A stretch of DNA of 64,000 nt, from assembly GCA_027382625.1 (NCBI GenBank), contig JAJKFJ010020979.1, positions 248,001 to 312,000 on the forward strand. Reading direction: 5' to 3'. Positions 49,201 through 60,132 of this stretch are shown here, one piece after another (position 1 is the stretch's first letter; each line of letters opens with the position of its first letter). Source of the DNA: Tetmemena sp. SeJ-2015. Taxonomy: Eukaryota; Ciliophora; Spirotrichea; Sporadotrichida; Oxytrichidae. Position numbers and translations under genes: made by a program. A model generated the notes under the pieces. It worked only from the letters and a program-made list of their open reading frames with translations, searched no databases and had not been told where the DNA came from.

Positions 49201-52200
49201 TGGAGAGTACCTCAAAGAGATCATTGAAGATGCCCACAGGAAGAGATTCTAAGTAGAAGGAGAACGAACCCAAAGAAGCAAGGAATAGTTATCAGCGACG
49301 AATGGTTTGGGCAGCTTCAGAAGTATCCCTACTTCTCTAGTAAGTTTTAGAGTTTAACTGTGTAGAGAAAACCTGGCACTGGCATCTACTTAATGAAGGA
49401 GAGAGCAAAGGTATTCAGAGCACGGAAGCAAAATACAAGCATGGAGGTGAGCAAGCGTCTATCACTATACAAACTTAGGGACGAGATGCACATAGATGCG
49501 GGAGCAAGGTTCGAAGATGAGGAAGCTAGGTCCATCTGGCCCAACTGAAGAGAAAAAGGAACCTCTTAAGAATCCCTTCTTCCCAGATAAGCCAAAGTGA
49601 CTTAAGTCATTTAATGCAAGAAGAGAGTACTTTTCCTAAATATTCACTCTACCTAATCTCGCACATAACTTTGTCCTTCTCTCTTCCACTCTCTTACAAC
49701 TACTCACTATTTAATCCTCTGTATCGATAGCTTAGATCAGCAGTCAAAGTGTAGAGCATGCTTCTTATAGTGTCCCTTACCTAAGTTCCAGTAAAACTCA
49801 ATGCCGTTGAACTCTGGCGAGTATGGACCATTAAAAACAGGAGTGATGTTCAACTCAGCGTATTCCTTCTTCGCTTCTTTTGTCTTGTGTACGCTGAGGT
49901 TGTCAACGAGTAGAACGATCTCACCGTCTGTGATCTTCTCTCTGGGCTTCTTAAGGAACGCAACATACTGCTCTGCTTGATAGAGCGAGGATGAAGGACA
50001 TAAGCTTCTAAGGCTGAGTCTTCGCTGATTCCTGCAAGTAACGCAACTTGTAGTTATATTTACTTATACTCGTAAACTTCTACGTTATCGTGCTTCTTGT
50101 ACAACCTTTTTCATGAAGGTGTTGTGTGGAACACAGCTTCGTCAGCACATACAAACTTCCCGCTATCCTCTCTCACACCTGAGCAGCTAGTCGTAATATA
50201 TTTCATCAGATTATTATTAATAAAATGGCTAGTGAAGTCTATAATAACGCCTTCACTCGATTCACAGTTTTGTACGTTAGCATTTCAACGATAGATGTTT
50301 GCTACAGTCTACGAGAGATCTTGAGTTAAGGAAACTATCTATGGAAGATCTTCGCGGGCTACTCCAAACACTGAAGTGCGCTTAGTGGCCGAAGAGTTTG
50401 AGGATCAAATAAATAATAGATGTGCACATCTTGAAACGTTAGAAGTGCGATGAGGAACACTGCACTCCTAACTCCTTGCTCATCTGCAAAGCAACTTTCA
50501 AATGCGAAAGTATAGTGCGCGCTGGCACTCTCAACATTTTGCGATGGGTTTGATGTTGAGAACTGGCTATTACTAATGAAGAGGGTGACTACATCCATAC
50601 CTTAGAGTCAAATGAAACTGAATAGGATGGGTCATGTAGTTATTTTTGAGTAATTTCGCGTTTGACTGGCATGATTAAAATAAATTAATAAAGAAATTAA
50701 TTATACACCAACTTATTTTCACTTTCTTATCATATTATGGGGTTTTGATTGTTACTCAATAAGCTCTGTGTATTTAATTAACTCAAACTATTTTACAAAT
50801 ATTGCTGATGATGTTATTTGTGAGATTTTGAACCATACTATCCAAGGCTAGATTCTTATCTGGCCTTGAGTGATAGATAGTACTCCCAGCGACTTTGTAT
50901 TTTCTATTGGTTGATGCATTTCTGTAGTGCTTTATAAAACCAGCATTTTTGTTGGTAGAGCTTTGATTAGGTTCATTATATTGAGTCTGTCTAATTTTCT
51001 CTCTCAGAATCTAATTTGAAAAACATTCCTCGGGAAGATTTTTAAGGTTAAGAGTTTGCTTCGAAAGCTTGGGCTAATTATTCCTCATCTAAGAATTATT
51101 GCGATAAGCCGTAATTGTCGGAGGTGTATGTGTGGCTTCTTGCGATATAATTCTATCAGTGAGAGGATTCATGTCATCAAGATTAAGAGGAGGGGAAGCT
51201 TATTCAGGTTATAAATCTGCCATCAAAAATTTAGGCTACTCCAAAAACTAAGTGTCCTTAAAATTAGGTTGCTCTTTGCTTTACTGTTCCCTAGTTGAGA
51301 GCTAGTTTTAAAAGTCAGTTGATTATTCTATTGGCTGAGGGCTTTTAATATCTAACTTTATGAAAGTCAAGTTTTACTTCTAAGCCTTGGAGATTGTTTC
51401 CGCTTTTTCATTTATCTCTTTCTACACATTAAAAGCTTCTATCAAGGTTTTTGTTGACTTTCTATGTGTTTTAAAGTTACTATTTTAATTAAGAGACAAA
51501 TCTGGTAGTTAGTTGATTGAAGACTTCTTTACTGCTTTAAGGTGGTGATGATTTCCCATCAACTTCCTCTTTTACTAAAGAGCTTCTTTGAAAGAGTCTA
51601 ATGAAGCCTGAAGCTCTATGCTCGGGAAATAAGATTGCTAAAGTGCTTAATACTCGGGTGATTGATAGCTGTCTAAATCTGGCTAGTCTACCTACGCCTG
51701 CTAAATACTCTCATCAATTATTCCCAAAGCTTTGAGGTCCTTGTTCTAGCTAAAATATAAAAGCTAGGTTGTCGAGAATTGTACAGCTACTTTGTAGTTG
51801 CCAACCTAGGACTATTCTTTTAAGTTTTTGAGTTCTTGATTCTACTCTTAAGGTCATAAATCTTAAACTTATTGATAAACTTTGCAATAGTAACTGTTTC
51901 ATCAAACATCTGCTCCTTCTTTTGACTATTTATTCTCTACCTTTCGAGCTTCCTCTACACTACTAGAGTATCAAGAGCAGGATGATTGTCCTTACTTCCT
52001 GACCTATTTGAGGCAATTTTATTTTAGCTGAGATTAGGTTCTGCAAACCTTGATTTTTTATGATTAAATTCATTTTGGCCGAAGGTTTAGTCTTGATCAT
52101 TGTGACTTATAAAATTGCTTCCCATGTTATTGCTGTATATGATCATATTATTTGAGTTACTCAATGGTTTTTTACCTGTGCTATTCCTTCCTAGACTACC

Positions 52201-52697
52201 GCTGCCTTGCTTTTAAGATTTATAATCTGAGTAGGCCTGCAATCCATGGTGAAGGATGTAAGTTGGAGTATTAATTTACTCTTGCTAATCTCTGAGGTTT
52301 TTAATTAACTGCTAATACATCTCCTTATTGTCCATATGAGAACGCAGAAGTGATCCCTTTACTTTTATATTCCTCTTTTAGTTGTTGCTTACTATTATTG
52401 ACTCTTATTACCCATAAGAAGGTCTTTTAGGAGTGCCTAGTAGAGAGTTAAAGTTAAGAAGTTCCCCATTGGAAGGAATAGCAGGTTACATTTAAATTGC
52501 TTAGGGAGTGAGGTACTAATTTATGGTGTTCAAGTAGGCCCTTTTTAATTGGGAGAAACAGTTACTAAATCAAGAGGTTATTGCAATTTTAGTTTGATGC
52601 CTTGATGCTTTTTCTCTCTTTAGAATTTTACAGGAAGCTCCTTTTCCATTATTGGAAGTTGAGGAAAATTTTCTTGCATTTATTCTTTAGGAATCAT
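46258..52697 (-). CDS. Asn/Ser-rich protein gene interrupted by a transposon-bearing IES
   Basis: Minus-strand gene from ATG 52697 (MIPKEQMQENFPQLPIMEK). It is a disordered Asn/Ser/Lys/Gln-rich protein with short charged helices (LERQRINSQKKEQMFDE, KEINEKAETISKAQKQ) and several unresolved introns. The block ending HSRPDKNLALDSMVQN...ISNICKIV would stop at TGA 50783-50785. If 46615-50784 (TBE included) is removed through the repeat GTTT, it instead continues in frame as SQFRNNLNNSNAYSLNNSRS...NVENPPHILNDLISGQ, of the same composition. The end is TGA 46258-46260 or, in another frame, 46250-46252. Function unknown. Confidence 0.6.
46641..46690 (+). repeat. Left TBE terminal inverted repeat with C4A4 telomeric units
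   Basis: Two A4C4 units (46641-46656), then ATAAATATTGAAAGAAAGTG and AAAATAAGTTGTGTAT. The first unit is preceded by extra A residues rather than the C expected in an intact end. Confidence 0.85.
46760..48206 (-). pseudogene. TBE zinc-finger/protein-kinase gene (57-kDa type), degenerate
   Basis: Minus strand from ATG 48206 (MATYLAKKQVTTLANTS). Fragments in different frames include Cys/His fingers (VCTKCKETF; LNCERTFSHSAFLKKHILKK) and, further on, a kinase activation segment and subdomain IX: GAKGTAGYFPQR followed by SAVDIWSIVAILLECDM. This order, zinc finger then kinase, is that of the 57-kDa protein of Oxytricha TBEs. Several TGA stops and frame changes separate the pieces, and the APE motif is altered (YFPQR). 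The lower boundary is approximate. Confidence 0.65.
48794..49548 (+). pseudogene. TBE 22-kDa-type gene, degenerate
   Basis: The plus-strand frame MVENLKCQANQELEAQEFE runs to an in-frame TGA at 49088-49090. It then continues in the same frame (CEGGVPEVALFLPNKEQRS) and shifts frame near 49285 to VISDEWFGQLQKYPYFSS, ending EDEEARSIWPN at TGA 49546-49548. By position and orientation between the other two TBE genes it should be the small 22-kDa gene of unknown role. One stop and one shift show decay. Confidence 0.55.
49740..50672 (-). pseudogene. TBE transposase (42-kDa type, IS630/Tc1 DDE family), degenerate
   Basis: Minus strand from ATG 50672 (MPVKREITQK). Catalytic signatures are readable: FVCADEAVFHTTPS (first Asp, DE form), IVLLVDNLSVHKTKEAKK (second Asp) and NGPYSPEFNGIEFYWNLG (third acidic residue). 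These define the IS630/Tc1-mariner DDE fold of TBE transposases. Frame changes (one near 50595, others between the first and second Asp) show that this copy cannot make the full enzyme as it stands. In Oxytricha, TBE transposases as a group take part in genome rearrangement, but this copy is unlikely to contribute protein. Confidence 0.8.
50695..50747 (-). repeat. Right TBE terminal inverted repeat
   Basis: Reverse complement begins CAAAACCCCATAATATG and continues AAGAAAGTGAAAATAAGTTG, pairing with the left end. Only one telomeric unit remains. Confidence 0.85.
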
Positions 52698-52905
52698 TGT
52701 AAAATTTTATCATAATGATATTAATTAAATAAAAATGGAAAAAGAAGTTATAAGTAAGCAATCGTAATTTTAGTTCATTTAAATTATATATAAGTTAATC
52801 CATGTCAAAGCTCTATAATTAAACTTGAAGAGATTTTTATGCATCATTTGTAAAATCTTCCGAAAATCCTAATAGCATATCTTTAGATAATTTTGAGTAG
52901 TGCAG

Positions 52906-53514
52906 TCAAAAAATTATATTCGAAATACTAAAACTTTCTACAATTAGATCTTAACTATACTTATTTTTCCAAAAGGTATAAAGTTTATTCACTTGATTTG
53001 GAAGATTATGACTTTTGATATTTTATAATTTGAAGCCATAGCTAAAGCCACCTGTAGCATTGAGAGATTATAATTCTTAAATTCTGAGGTTAGGGACGAG
53101 TGGACGAAGATTAGAAGTAGATGGTGGTTCTAGTGAGCCCCTTTTATTCTGCCTGTTGAAATATATTCTTGACGTAAGAGGATCCTCATCTATTTTAACT
53201 TAAGGTTAGATGATATTACTTTTATTTTAAACTATACTTACTGATTTGGTATTTGGACGAAAGTAGCATTTACGCATACCTATGTTTCAGAGACCTTGAG
53301 TTCTTATAGTTATTAAACAGAGAGTCTATTTTATCTATAGTTCAAGCAATTAAAAACCACAATCACTAACAAAAACAATGACTCGCTTATAGATCCTATA
53401 CTTACTTATTTTATCCTCCATCGTGTCGAAGAGATTACTCTGATTAACTATTTTTTCAAGAGACAAAGGAGGAACTAATTCTCTTTGTTTTGAGAGAAGG
53501 CTTTGGTATTCCAT
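52906..53514 (-). CDS. Small unknown basic protein, 164 residues
   Basis: ATG 53514 (MEYQSLLSKQRELVPPLSLE) to TGA 52906-52908, with introns 53335-53405 (71 nt) and 53199-53241 (43 nt), both starting GTAAGTATAG. After splicing the length is exactly 165 codons. The sequence includes LDSLFNNYKNSRSLKHRYA and SRIYFNRQNKRGSLEPP; basic and Ser/Asn-rich. Not recognised. It starts divergently from UNC119, 154 bp away. Confidence 0.65.
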
Positions 53515-53668
53515 TAATGCCAATCCAATTCCGTCTTAAATATTTTATTATCTACTTTATTACAACAAATGCTTTACTCCTTATACGTAAATATAGGAGT
53601 GAATAAGAATTATGAATAACTATCAAGTAATTATTCTATTATAGAAATTTAGACAGTATTTATTTATC

Positions 53669-54371
53669 ATGGAAACTACAAGTAAAGTACTTAGGAGATT
53701 CATTTATAGTGTATATTTAGAAATACAAAAAGTTTACTACTTAATCTGAGGACAGTTATAGCAGTTTGCACTCTAGTTTCGGAGGAGGAGAAGTCATAAC
53801 TCCTGACTATGTGCGAGGGATGAAGCGAGCTAGTGATCGATTGCTCTGCTCTCTAAGGGATAATGCCGTTATTCGCTTTGGAGAGTACTAAATCAAAGAT
53901 TACAACTCAGGGATAATACTGATGAGTATCAATGAAGAACAGCAAGAGTACGCGCACTCTCTCGCGCTTCAGGAAGAGGATGAGGGCTAACAGTCTCTTG
54001 AGACTAGAACAATTAGATACGAATTCATAATATGAATGTTATATTTATTCGGTCCTCATTTCTTGGATTTGCAGACACTCTCACTCAAACTTCAGTTCTA
54101 TATCGATGGAGATGAACCAGTGAAAGACCTTCTACTGATTGAAAGGTTCTACTTCCGCGATCGACTTCTATCCAACTTCGAATTCCAGTTTCCTTTCTGC
54201 ATGCCGAAGAGCAAGAATGAGTGTGAATTCATCTACGATCTCCCTGTTTCAACTGACGAGGAAAAGCAAGAAATGATTGACAATCCTTGGGAAGCTAAGT
54301 CTGACAGTTACTTCTTCGTCAATCAACAACTTATCGTACACAATAAAGCCGCTTACAATTATTCTTATTGA
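53669..54371 (+). CDS. UNC119: UNC119-like lipid-binding trafficking protein
   Basis: UNC119/PDE6D proteins bind acylated cargo (for example myristoylated ciliary proteins) and carry it to cilia under Arl3 control. The family pattern is complete: VITPDYVRGMKRASDRLLC, GEYQIKDYNSGIILMSI, TIRYEFGPHFLDLQTLSLK, ERFYFRDRLLSNFEFQF, FCMPKSKNECEFIYDLP, SDSYFFVNQQLIVHNKAAYN. The end YNYSY matches the usual YSYS. Start METT at 53669; a 28-nt intron at 53682-53709; a 24-bp IES at 54023-54046. With both removed the coding length is exactly 217 codons, close to animal UNC119. Unlike neighbouring genes, codon use is fairly GC-rich. Confidence 0.95.
54023..54046. other. 24-bp IES in UNC119 (pointer ATTC)
   Basis: ATTC at 54023-54026 recurs at 54047-54050. 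Retained, the insert puts a TGA in frame right after RTIRYEF. Removed, the sequence reads RYEFGPHFLDL, exactly the family motif. There are no GT-AG ends, so it is not an intron. Confidence 0.85.
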
Positions 54372-54703
54372 TGAGCCAAATTCTAGAACAGGTGATAATT
54401 GAACCTATTCTCGACTGATCATACGACTAATTCTATTTTTAATTCAACAATAAATGGTTGTTGGACTCTAAAGTATTGTGTAAAATTAATTTGCATCTTC
54501 TGAAATATGCTCGATGATGACTACTGATATTCTTATCGCACAATCAGGAATCTCTCAGTTGCAATTAAATTATTTTAAAAAAATTATTGCAATTTACATG
54601 AGTATGTTTTTGCTAAATTTGGAATATTAGCTCTATAATTAAGTTTCATATTTATTTTAAACTTAAGCTATTCAAAGTGATTTATTAAAGTTCACTATCT
54701 TTC
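54372..54703. other. Convergent AT-rich intergenic region
   Basis: About 330 bp between the UNC119 stop and the end of the SFI1-like gene. AT-rich, no open frame or repeat noted. Confidence 0.5.
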
Positions 54704-57700
54704 TCATATATTGGTGAAATTCAATTTGTTTTTCACAAATGCGCTTCCACTCATAAATGTTTAGTTTCGATCAACCTGTAGAGGAGACTTAATTTTGTTG
54801 TTTTCCTTATTTTTGATGTCTGATTTCTAAGGACTTCTTCTTTTGAAGAGTTGAGGTCGGTGCATTTACTTTTCACTTATCTTAAAAGAAACCTATTTAG
54901 TTAAAAAAATAATAGGTATTACATTTGAAAGTGTATCAATGCCCTGATTGTACTCTGCTAATCCATCGAACTGATTCAAGTAATTATCTTGGTTGCTATT
55001 CTTGAAAGCTGTTCTCCATTTATCATACCACTTCCTCAAGTTACATTCTGTTTACACACTATTTATCCTTTTCTTGTACTATTCGAATTGAGTATTCGCT
55101 CTCAATTGGCAAAAGGCTTTTTTCTGCAGTTTGAAGACAAGAAGCTCAATTATTTTCAGCTCTTTATTTTAATCAGCTAATTAAGAAAGCTTCTTTAACT
55201 TTATCTGGTTTTTTGGAAACTTGCAAACGATTATCTCTTTTAGTATAGCTCAACCGCTTTCGGCAAGAATGAGTAGTCCACTTAACGTCTCCAAGACTTA
55301 AAACAATTTTCTAATGATTGCGAGATCTTATCTTATTTCAAACTAGCAAGTACAAATAAAGAATTTAACTTTTTTTATCATACTGCTCTAGTTTTCCTTT
55401 AAGTCAATAAGTATTTGCTGAATAGATTGAAAACTCTCGTTAGCCTCTTCTTTTCTTAAACTTGTTTGAATGATGTTTAATCTTAGAATTCGTCTTTTAA
55501 TTTTCTTTCTTATTCTGGTGAAGTGCTTTGAATGCTTTCGACTTTAACACAGTCTAAATATGAGATATGCTTTTCAAGTATATTTCTTTTTTAGTGAATA
55601 TAAACTAGCCTCTCACTTTTCAAAGTATTGAAAACTCTCCATAAAAGCCTTTACTTTTTCTTTAGGATTAAAGACTTCACAATCAATTATCCTCTAATTG
55701 CATCTTTCATTCTATTCATGATCTTCACTAAGCTTTTTTATTCAAGGTATTTTCTAAAAATAGTCCCCTTTTACATAATTCGTTTTTTCAAACCGACTAG
55801 AGAATTCCATTTTGCTAAAATGCGATAGCTTTTACCAGAGTCTTATCTTGTCATACTTTTAATATTTTTACTATTTTGCAAGCTTCTTACTTAGATGTTA
55901 AGCTGCAGAATCCTAATTAATCTGCTCTTTAGAGAATTTTCAGATTGAAATGCTGCAATAGACTTTAGTAGAGAAGCCTTTTAAATAATCTTAATTGAAT
56001 CCTTCATAGCTGAAAAAATTCTTTGCTGCTTCTTCTTAAGTAAGTATTATATTGCTTCTTCACTAACTTGGGAATTTATGAATAAGCTCTACCATAAATT
56101 TAGCATTTTCTTTTTGGCAAGTTATTCTCTGTAACCCTAAATGGCGAGCTCTACCTTTCTCAGCCAGCAGAACCTTCTTAAAGTGTCTAATACCTTGACC
56201 TGAGTTCTCGATTTCTTATGATAAAGAGCCAGCTTGTAATTATGATGTGCTTGTGAATTCATGTGCATTTTAAAGCCCTGGATAAAATATAAGCTATAGA
56301 TGACATTGAATTAGGTTTGCTTAAATTTGTAGAGAGCAAATATCTGAAGCTTTTAAGCATAGTAGTTCTGAATTGAAAGTCTCCTACTCATATTTCTAAA
56401 GAATCTCCTTCTCATAAAGTACTCAGTTCTTTATTGCAGAGTCTGTCTCCGGAAATTTCTCTAAATTGTTTTGTTCTGCCAATAAGTCAAGATCAAACTT
56501 GCCTTCAATCTTGATTTGTCTACCACAAAGTCAAAATATCTGTCCTTCAGAGTAAATGATTTTTATGATGAGTATCTGAGAAGCTAGAAATATTTAATTA
56601 AATTAAAAATATTTAAGATTATATTGTTGCTTGAACTGTAACAGTCTTAATTCATTTGAGTTTCTTATTGATTTCTAAATGAACTAATTTCTCATCAAAA
56701 TTCTTAAGCACTTCTGCTTGACTTTAACTGAATTGATCTAGCTGCAAATTTATAACTACTCCCTCCTTACTCTTCTTTCTTTTCTAAAAAGCACGAAGCC
56801 TTGAAACAACTTAGATATGTGATTATAAAATGACAACTCAGTCATTTGCTATCTCCATTTCTCATGAAGTTTAATTTCAGTTAAGCCTTCTCTCAAAAAA
56901 TTAATGAATCTCTTTTTGAGCTGTCTGTTTCTAATCCTCAGTGACTCTTTATTTTTCCCTTAAATATATCTTTAGTTGATTATTCCTTATTTCCAGAAGC
57001 TGATATATTTTGAAGCGCAATTTAGGAAGTGAAACCTCTTTGCTCTTTTCAAACTGTAGGCGCAATTCAGCCACTCTGAGAATATTTATATCTTTTTCTC
57101 ATTGGATTTCAAACCCTGAACTGCTAATCCTTTAAGTTTGGTCTGCTTTAAATGGCAAGCAATTAATCTTAAAGCAAAGAAGTTCCTTCGAAGGTGAAAA
57201 GCTTGCATTACCTGTGCATATTTATAGCTTTTCTGAGCATCAATTAAACTCATTCTTTTGCTATGCTCTAAACTAACCATTCCCTTCACAAGCAAATTCC
57301 TTCTTAGAAAATTATTTGCAAAAGTGTATTTAACTCTCTTCTGCATCTATTTCCTTTTATAGACTTTCAAAGAATGAAAAACTTTATCAGTAGTTAGGAA
57401 GAATTACTTCTAATTAAAGCAAAAAATCCTCCTCTTGAGAATTTACCTCTAATGCGAGTATTATTGCCATTAAATTAGCAACTTTTTATACTTTCTATAA
57501 ATCAAATTTTGCAAGAATGCCTCCTATTGCTCTCTCAACCATAAATTATTTCTGACATGGCCTTTCCAACTTACGATAGTCTTATAGCAGGTTTTAATCA
57601 TCTAAAGAGCCTTGAATTAACTCATTTTCTAGTAGTTAGCTTTTAAGCTTTCAAAGACTGCAGCTTTGAATTGCATCTCATAGAGAAATATTGATTCTTC

Positions 57701-58649
57701 TAGTTCTTGTTCATTATAATACTTGAGCTTTCTCATATCTATAAGAGTATGAATTTGGTCTGAGAAAGAGTAGTCTTGCTTAGTTATGTCAGAGGAGAGA
57801 CCTAAGCTGAGGAAAGCCTTAATGTAATTTACAACTTATAAATTTTTAGAATTTTAAAATTTGTACTTAGAAGTTCCTATACTTAATCTTATTTTCTGCT
57901 TCCTTTTTCAGAAAGAGAGTCCAATTAAGTAGGCACTTCTATTGCACTTTTGTAGACCAGTGGTTGACAGCTTTGTATAATTTCGTTCTATAAGATACTC
58001 TTCTGTTCAGCTTATCAATCCAAGAGAAGAAAATCTGCTCTCTTAGCTTAATCTCAAACTTATTCCTAATGAGGAACTCTTTCTCATCAAGCTTTCTTAG
58101 TTTTGATCCTTGATTTTTGATTGCTTGAAATACCTAGCTCAACCTTTTAAAGTTATACTGCTCAAATGCAATCATCCACTTATTGATAAACTCTTCTTTC
58201 ATTTTATTAGTTTCACTTATCATTTTAGTTAGAAGAGCCCATCTCTTGAATGCCTTTTCAGTTATGAATCTCAGATTTTTTTCATTAAACGTCGTTATTT
58301 TAGTCAACTTATTCATGACTTTACCAATTTTACTTAGCGCTCTTTCTTTGCGTCTTGTCTGATAATTTCTCTCAAGGGACCTTAGCTGATTAGAGCTTGG
58401 CTCAACCTAGAAATCTTACATTACAAAAGGATTGGATAGTTCTCTATTAGAAGAACCGTATCCTGTAAAGAACAGGTTTTAGGAGAAACCATTCAAGGAA
58501 AAGTTAGCCTGCTAATTTCTCTAATTGATTGGAGTCAGGATTTAGTGCTCACTTTGATTTATTAGATTAAGCTTAGATCCTACACCTGAGAGATTCAGCA
58601 TGTTCTACATGAACTCTATTTCCTGTCTAGAGTGATTACTCATCGTCAT
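54704..58649 (-). CDS. SFI1-like centrin-binding repeat protein
   Basis: Minus strand from ATG 58649 (MTMSNHSRQEIEFMQNMLN) to TGA 54704-54706, about 1,250 residues. After a Ser/Asn-rich head, the protein is built of roughly 30-residue helical units with a conserved Trp/Phe core: AFKRWALLTKM, EFINKWMIAFEQYNF, IFFSWIDKLNRR, AVNHWSTKVQQKC, LNWTLFLKK, later ALRLIACHLKQ and MLNLWQSLFINS. This spacing is that of Sfi1 centrin-binding repeats, which form contractile or structural fibres at basal bodies and spindle poles. Several short introns (for example GTAATACC...AAATAG near 54900-54930) are needed to join the blocks. Ciliates have many such proteins; paralog identity is not claimed. Confidence 0.75.
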
Positions 58650-58992
58650 GTTTTAATTCTGATTAAGAGATCTTCCCATTTGTTTCTCACTTTGGTTGTT
58701 TGATTCAGATTACTATACATATAAATAAATACAATTTAAATAGTTTTAAGGAATCAAAAAAATAAAAGGTACTGTCATTATCTTTAAAAATACAAAAAAA
58801 ACAAAAATAAAATTTTTATCATATTTTAATATTACTGGAAATTATTTTCGTCAACATTATGAATGAATATATTTTGAACTCCGTTAGGGGCTGATTTTCC
58901 ACTCATTGGAGTTTGATTTTCTAGCCCATTCATAGTTGAGAGAGCTAACCTTTAGGAGTTTTAAAAGATAGGGCTGTGAATAGATGAAGCTT
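58650..58992. other. AT-rich gap
   Basis: About 340 bp upstream of the SFI1-like start and downstream of the next minus-strand gene. Mostly poly-A/T-rich; no gene seen. Confidence 0.45.
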
Positions 58993-59516
58993 TCATCTAA
59001 GACTCTTGCTAACTCCTTGCTCTAAATGTGTTGATTGCATAAAAATAAAGATATAGTTTTCTATCCACGAGCAAAAGTATTTCTTGATAAGCAGATACTT
59101 AAAATGCTGAAGAGCTAAATTCTTCTATTTGTATTTCTAAAAGATATTCAAAGTAATTTTAGCTTACCTATCTTTCGTAATCAAGCGCCTCTCTCCACGA
59201 TTTTCCTTACTGTTGTAGACTTAACTTGATGATGAGAGAGTAAAAATGAGTTTCGTTTAGGAGGTCGATTCCTTTTTTAATCATGACTTTCTTATAAGCA
59301 TCTATGATTTCAGTTAGACTAATTGCGTTGAACGAGCTAGAGCATCTTTTCTTTTGTAAGTCCTTTGATTTTTCAGCTTTTTTAATAATTCTTTCTATCA
59401 CTGCAAAATCTAAACCGAAATTTTAATTGAATTACTGGACTCTTACCTTTGAAAGTATACTTTTGCTTTATATCCTGTAATTTTTGATCAAGTGGTATGT
59501 AAAATTGAGTTGTCAT
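58993..59516 (-). CDS. Small helical protein with one SFI1-like unit
   Basis: ATG 59516 (MTTQFYIPLDQKLQDIKQK), introns 59401-59446 and 59137-59167, stop TGA 58993-58995; exactly 149 codons after splicing. The centre reads SLTEIIDAYKKVMIKKGID then ETHFYSLIIKLSLQQQGKSW, and the C-terminus ALQHFKYLLIKKYFCSWIE resembles a single centrin-binding repeat. The middle region looks like a conserved ciliary/centrosomal module, but I cannot name the family. It lies directly upstream of the SFI1-like gene on the same strand. Confidence 0.65.
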
Positions 59517-59529
59517 GTTTTTCTAAACT

Positions 59530-60132
59530 TCATTAAATAAGGAAAAATAAGCAAATAGAATCTTCATGCGGATTACAGTCATATGCTTTTGTAGTTTGAT
59601 TCATTCTCTTTTAAGATGAAACTCTCCTCTCTTAACTCGTCGACATAATCTCTTTGTTATATAATCTCTCTCCACTCTATTTTAATAGTCTTGGATCGTT
59701 CTCATTAGTCTCAGAGCATTTAGATTTTTGAGATTTCTTTAAAGAGACTGTATTAAGTGAGACTCCTGACTTGGTACTTTGAGCACCAAGTTGATTTGCA
59801 ATTTTAGATGAACTAAAGTTGCTCCTCTTAGAATTCGAGTTTAGGTTTAACATGTTTGCTTCTTGTATATGAACATTTGAGAGGGGATTTATGAGGTTCG
59901 TCCTCGGCTACTATGATTTAAATTGAAGTGGACTCTTTGGAATTTTATTAAGCGACTTCTCTTTTTAGGCTTAGAAGTTATTCTAAAGAGAACTCTGCTG
60001 TGAAAGAACCTGCCTAGTCCCAAAATTAGAAGAAGTGCTAAGTAGCTAAGCAGATCTTAAATTAGAGGGTGTCTGTGTGGGATGTATAGATACTGGAATC
60101 TAAATGTCACACTGCATTTCTAATTAGTTCAT
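59530..60132 (-). CDS. Ser/Gln/Asn-rich unknown protein, 200 residues
   Basis: One uninterrupted frame from ATG 60132 (MNQLEMQCDIQIPVSIHPTQ) to TGA 59530-59532. It is disordered and Ser/Gln/Asn-rich (LSTSSNFGTRQVLSQQSS). The stop lies only 13 bp before the ATG of the next gene on the same strand, so the two may share one somatic chromosome or be one gene split by an unrecognised IES. Confidence 0.5.

Larger units (their letters stand above)
46641..50747. mobile_element. TBE (telomere-bearing element) transposon, decayed
   Basis: The left end carries AAAACCCCAAAACCCC, the ciliate telomeric repeat; the right end carries GGGGTTTTG. Inside these the ends form inverted repeats (AAGAAAGTGAAAATAAGTTG in both). 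Length is 4.1 kb, as for Oxytricha TBE elements, and the three expected genes are present in recognisable but broken form: a zinc-finger/kinase gene, a 22-kDa-type gene and a DDE transposase. TBEs are known to lie in germline DNA, to be excised during macronuclear development and to have transposases needed for rearrangement. The right end has one telomeric unit where the left has two. Confidence 0.9.
46615..50784. mobile_element. 4.17-kb IES containing a TBE transposon (pointer GTTT/AAAC)
   Basis: AAAC (GTTT on the coding strand) at 46615-46618 recurs at 50785-50788. Removing one unit fuses the two halves of the surrounding minus-strand gene in frame. The transposon itself fills 46641-50747, leaving 26 bp and 37 bp of extra sequence at its ends, so it may have inserted into an older, short IES. 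The 4-bp pointer alone is weak; the in-frame rejoining of two compositionally matching blocks is the main argument. Confidence 0.6.
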
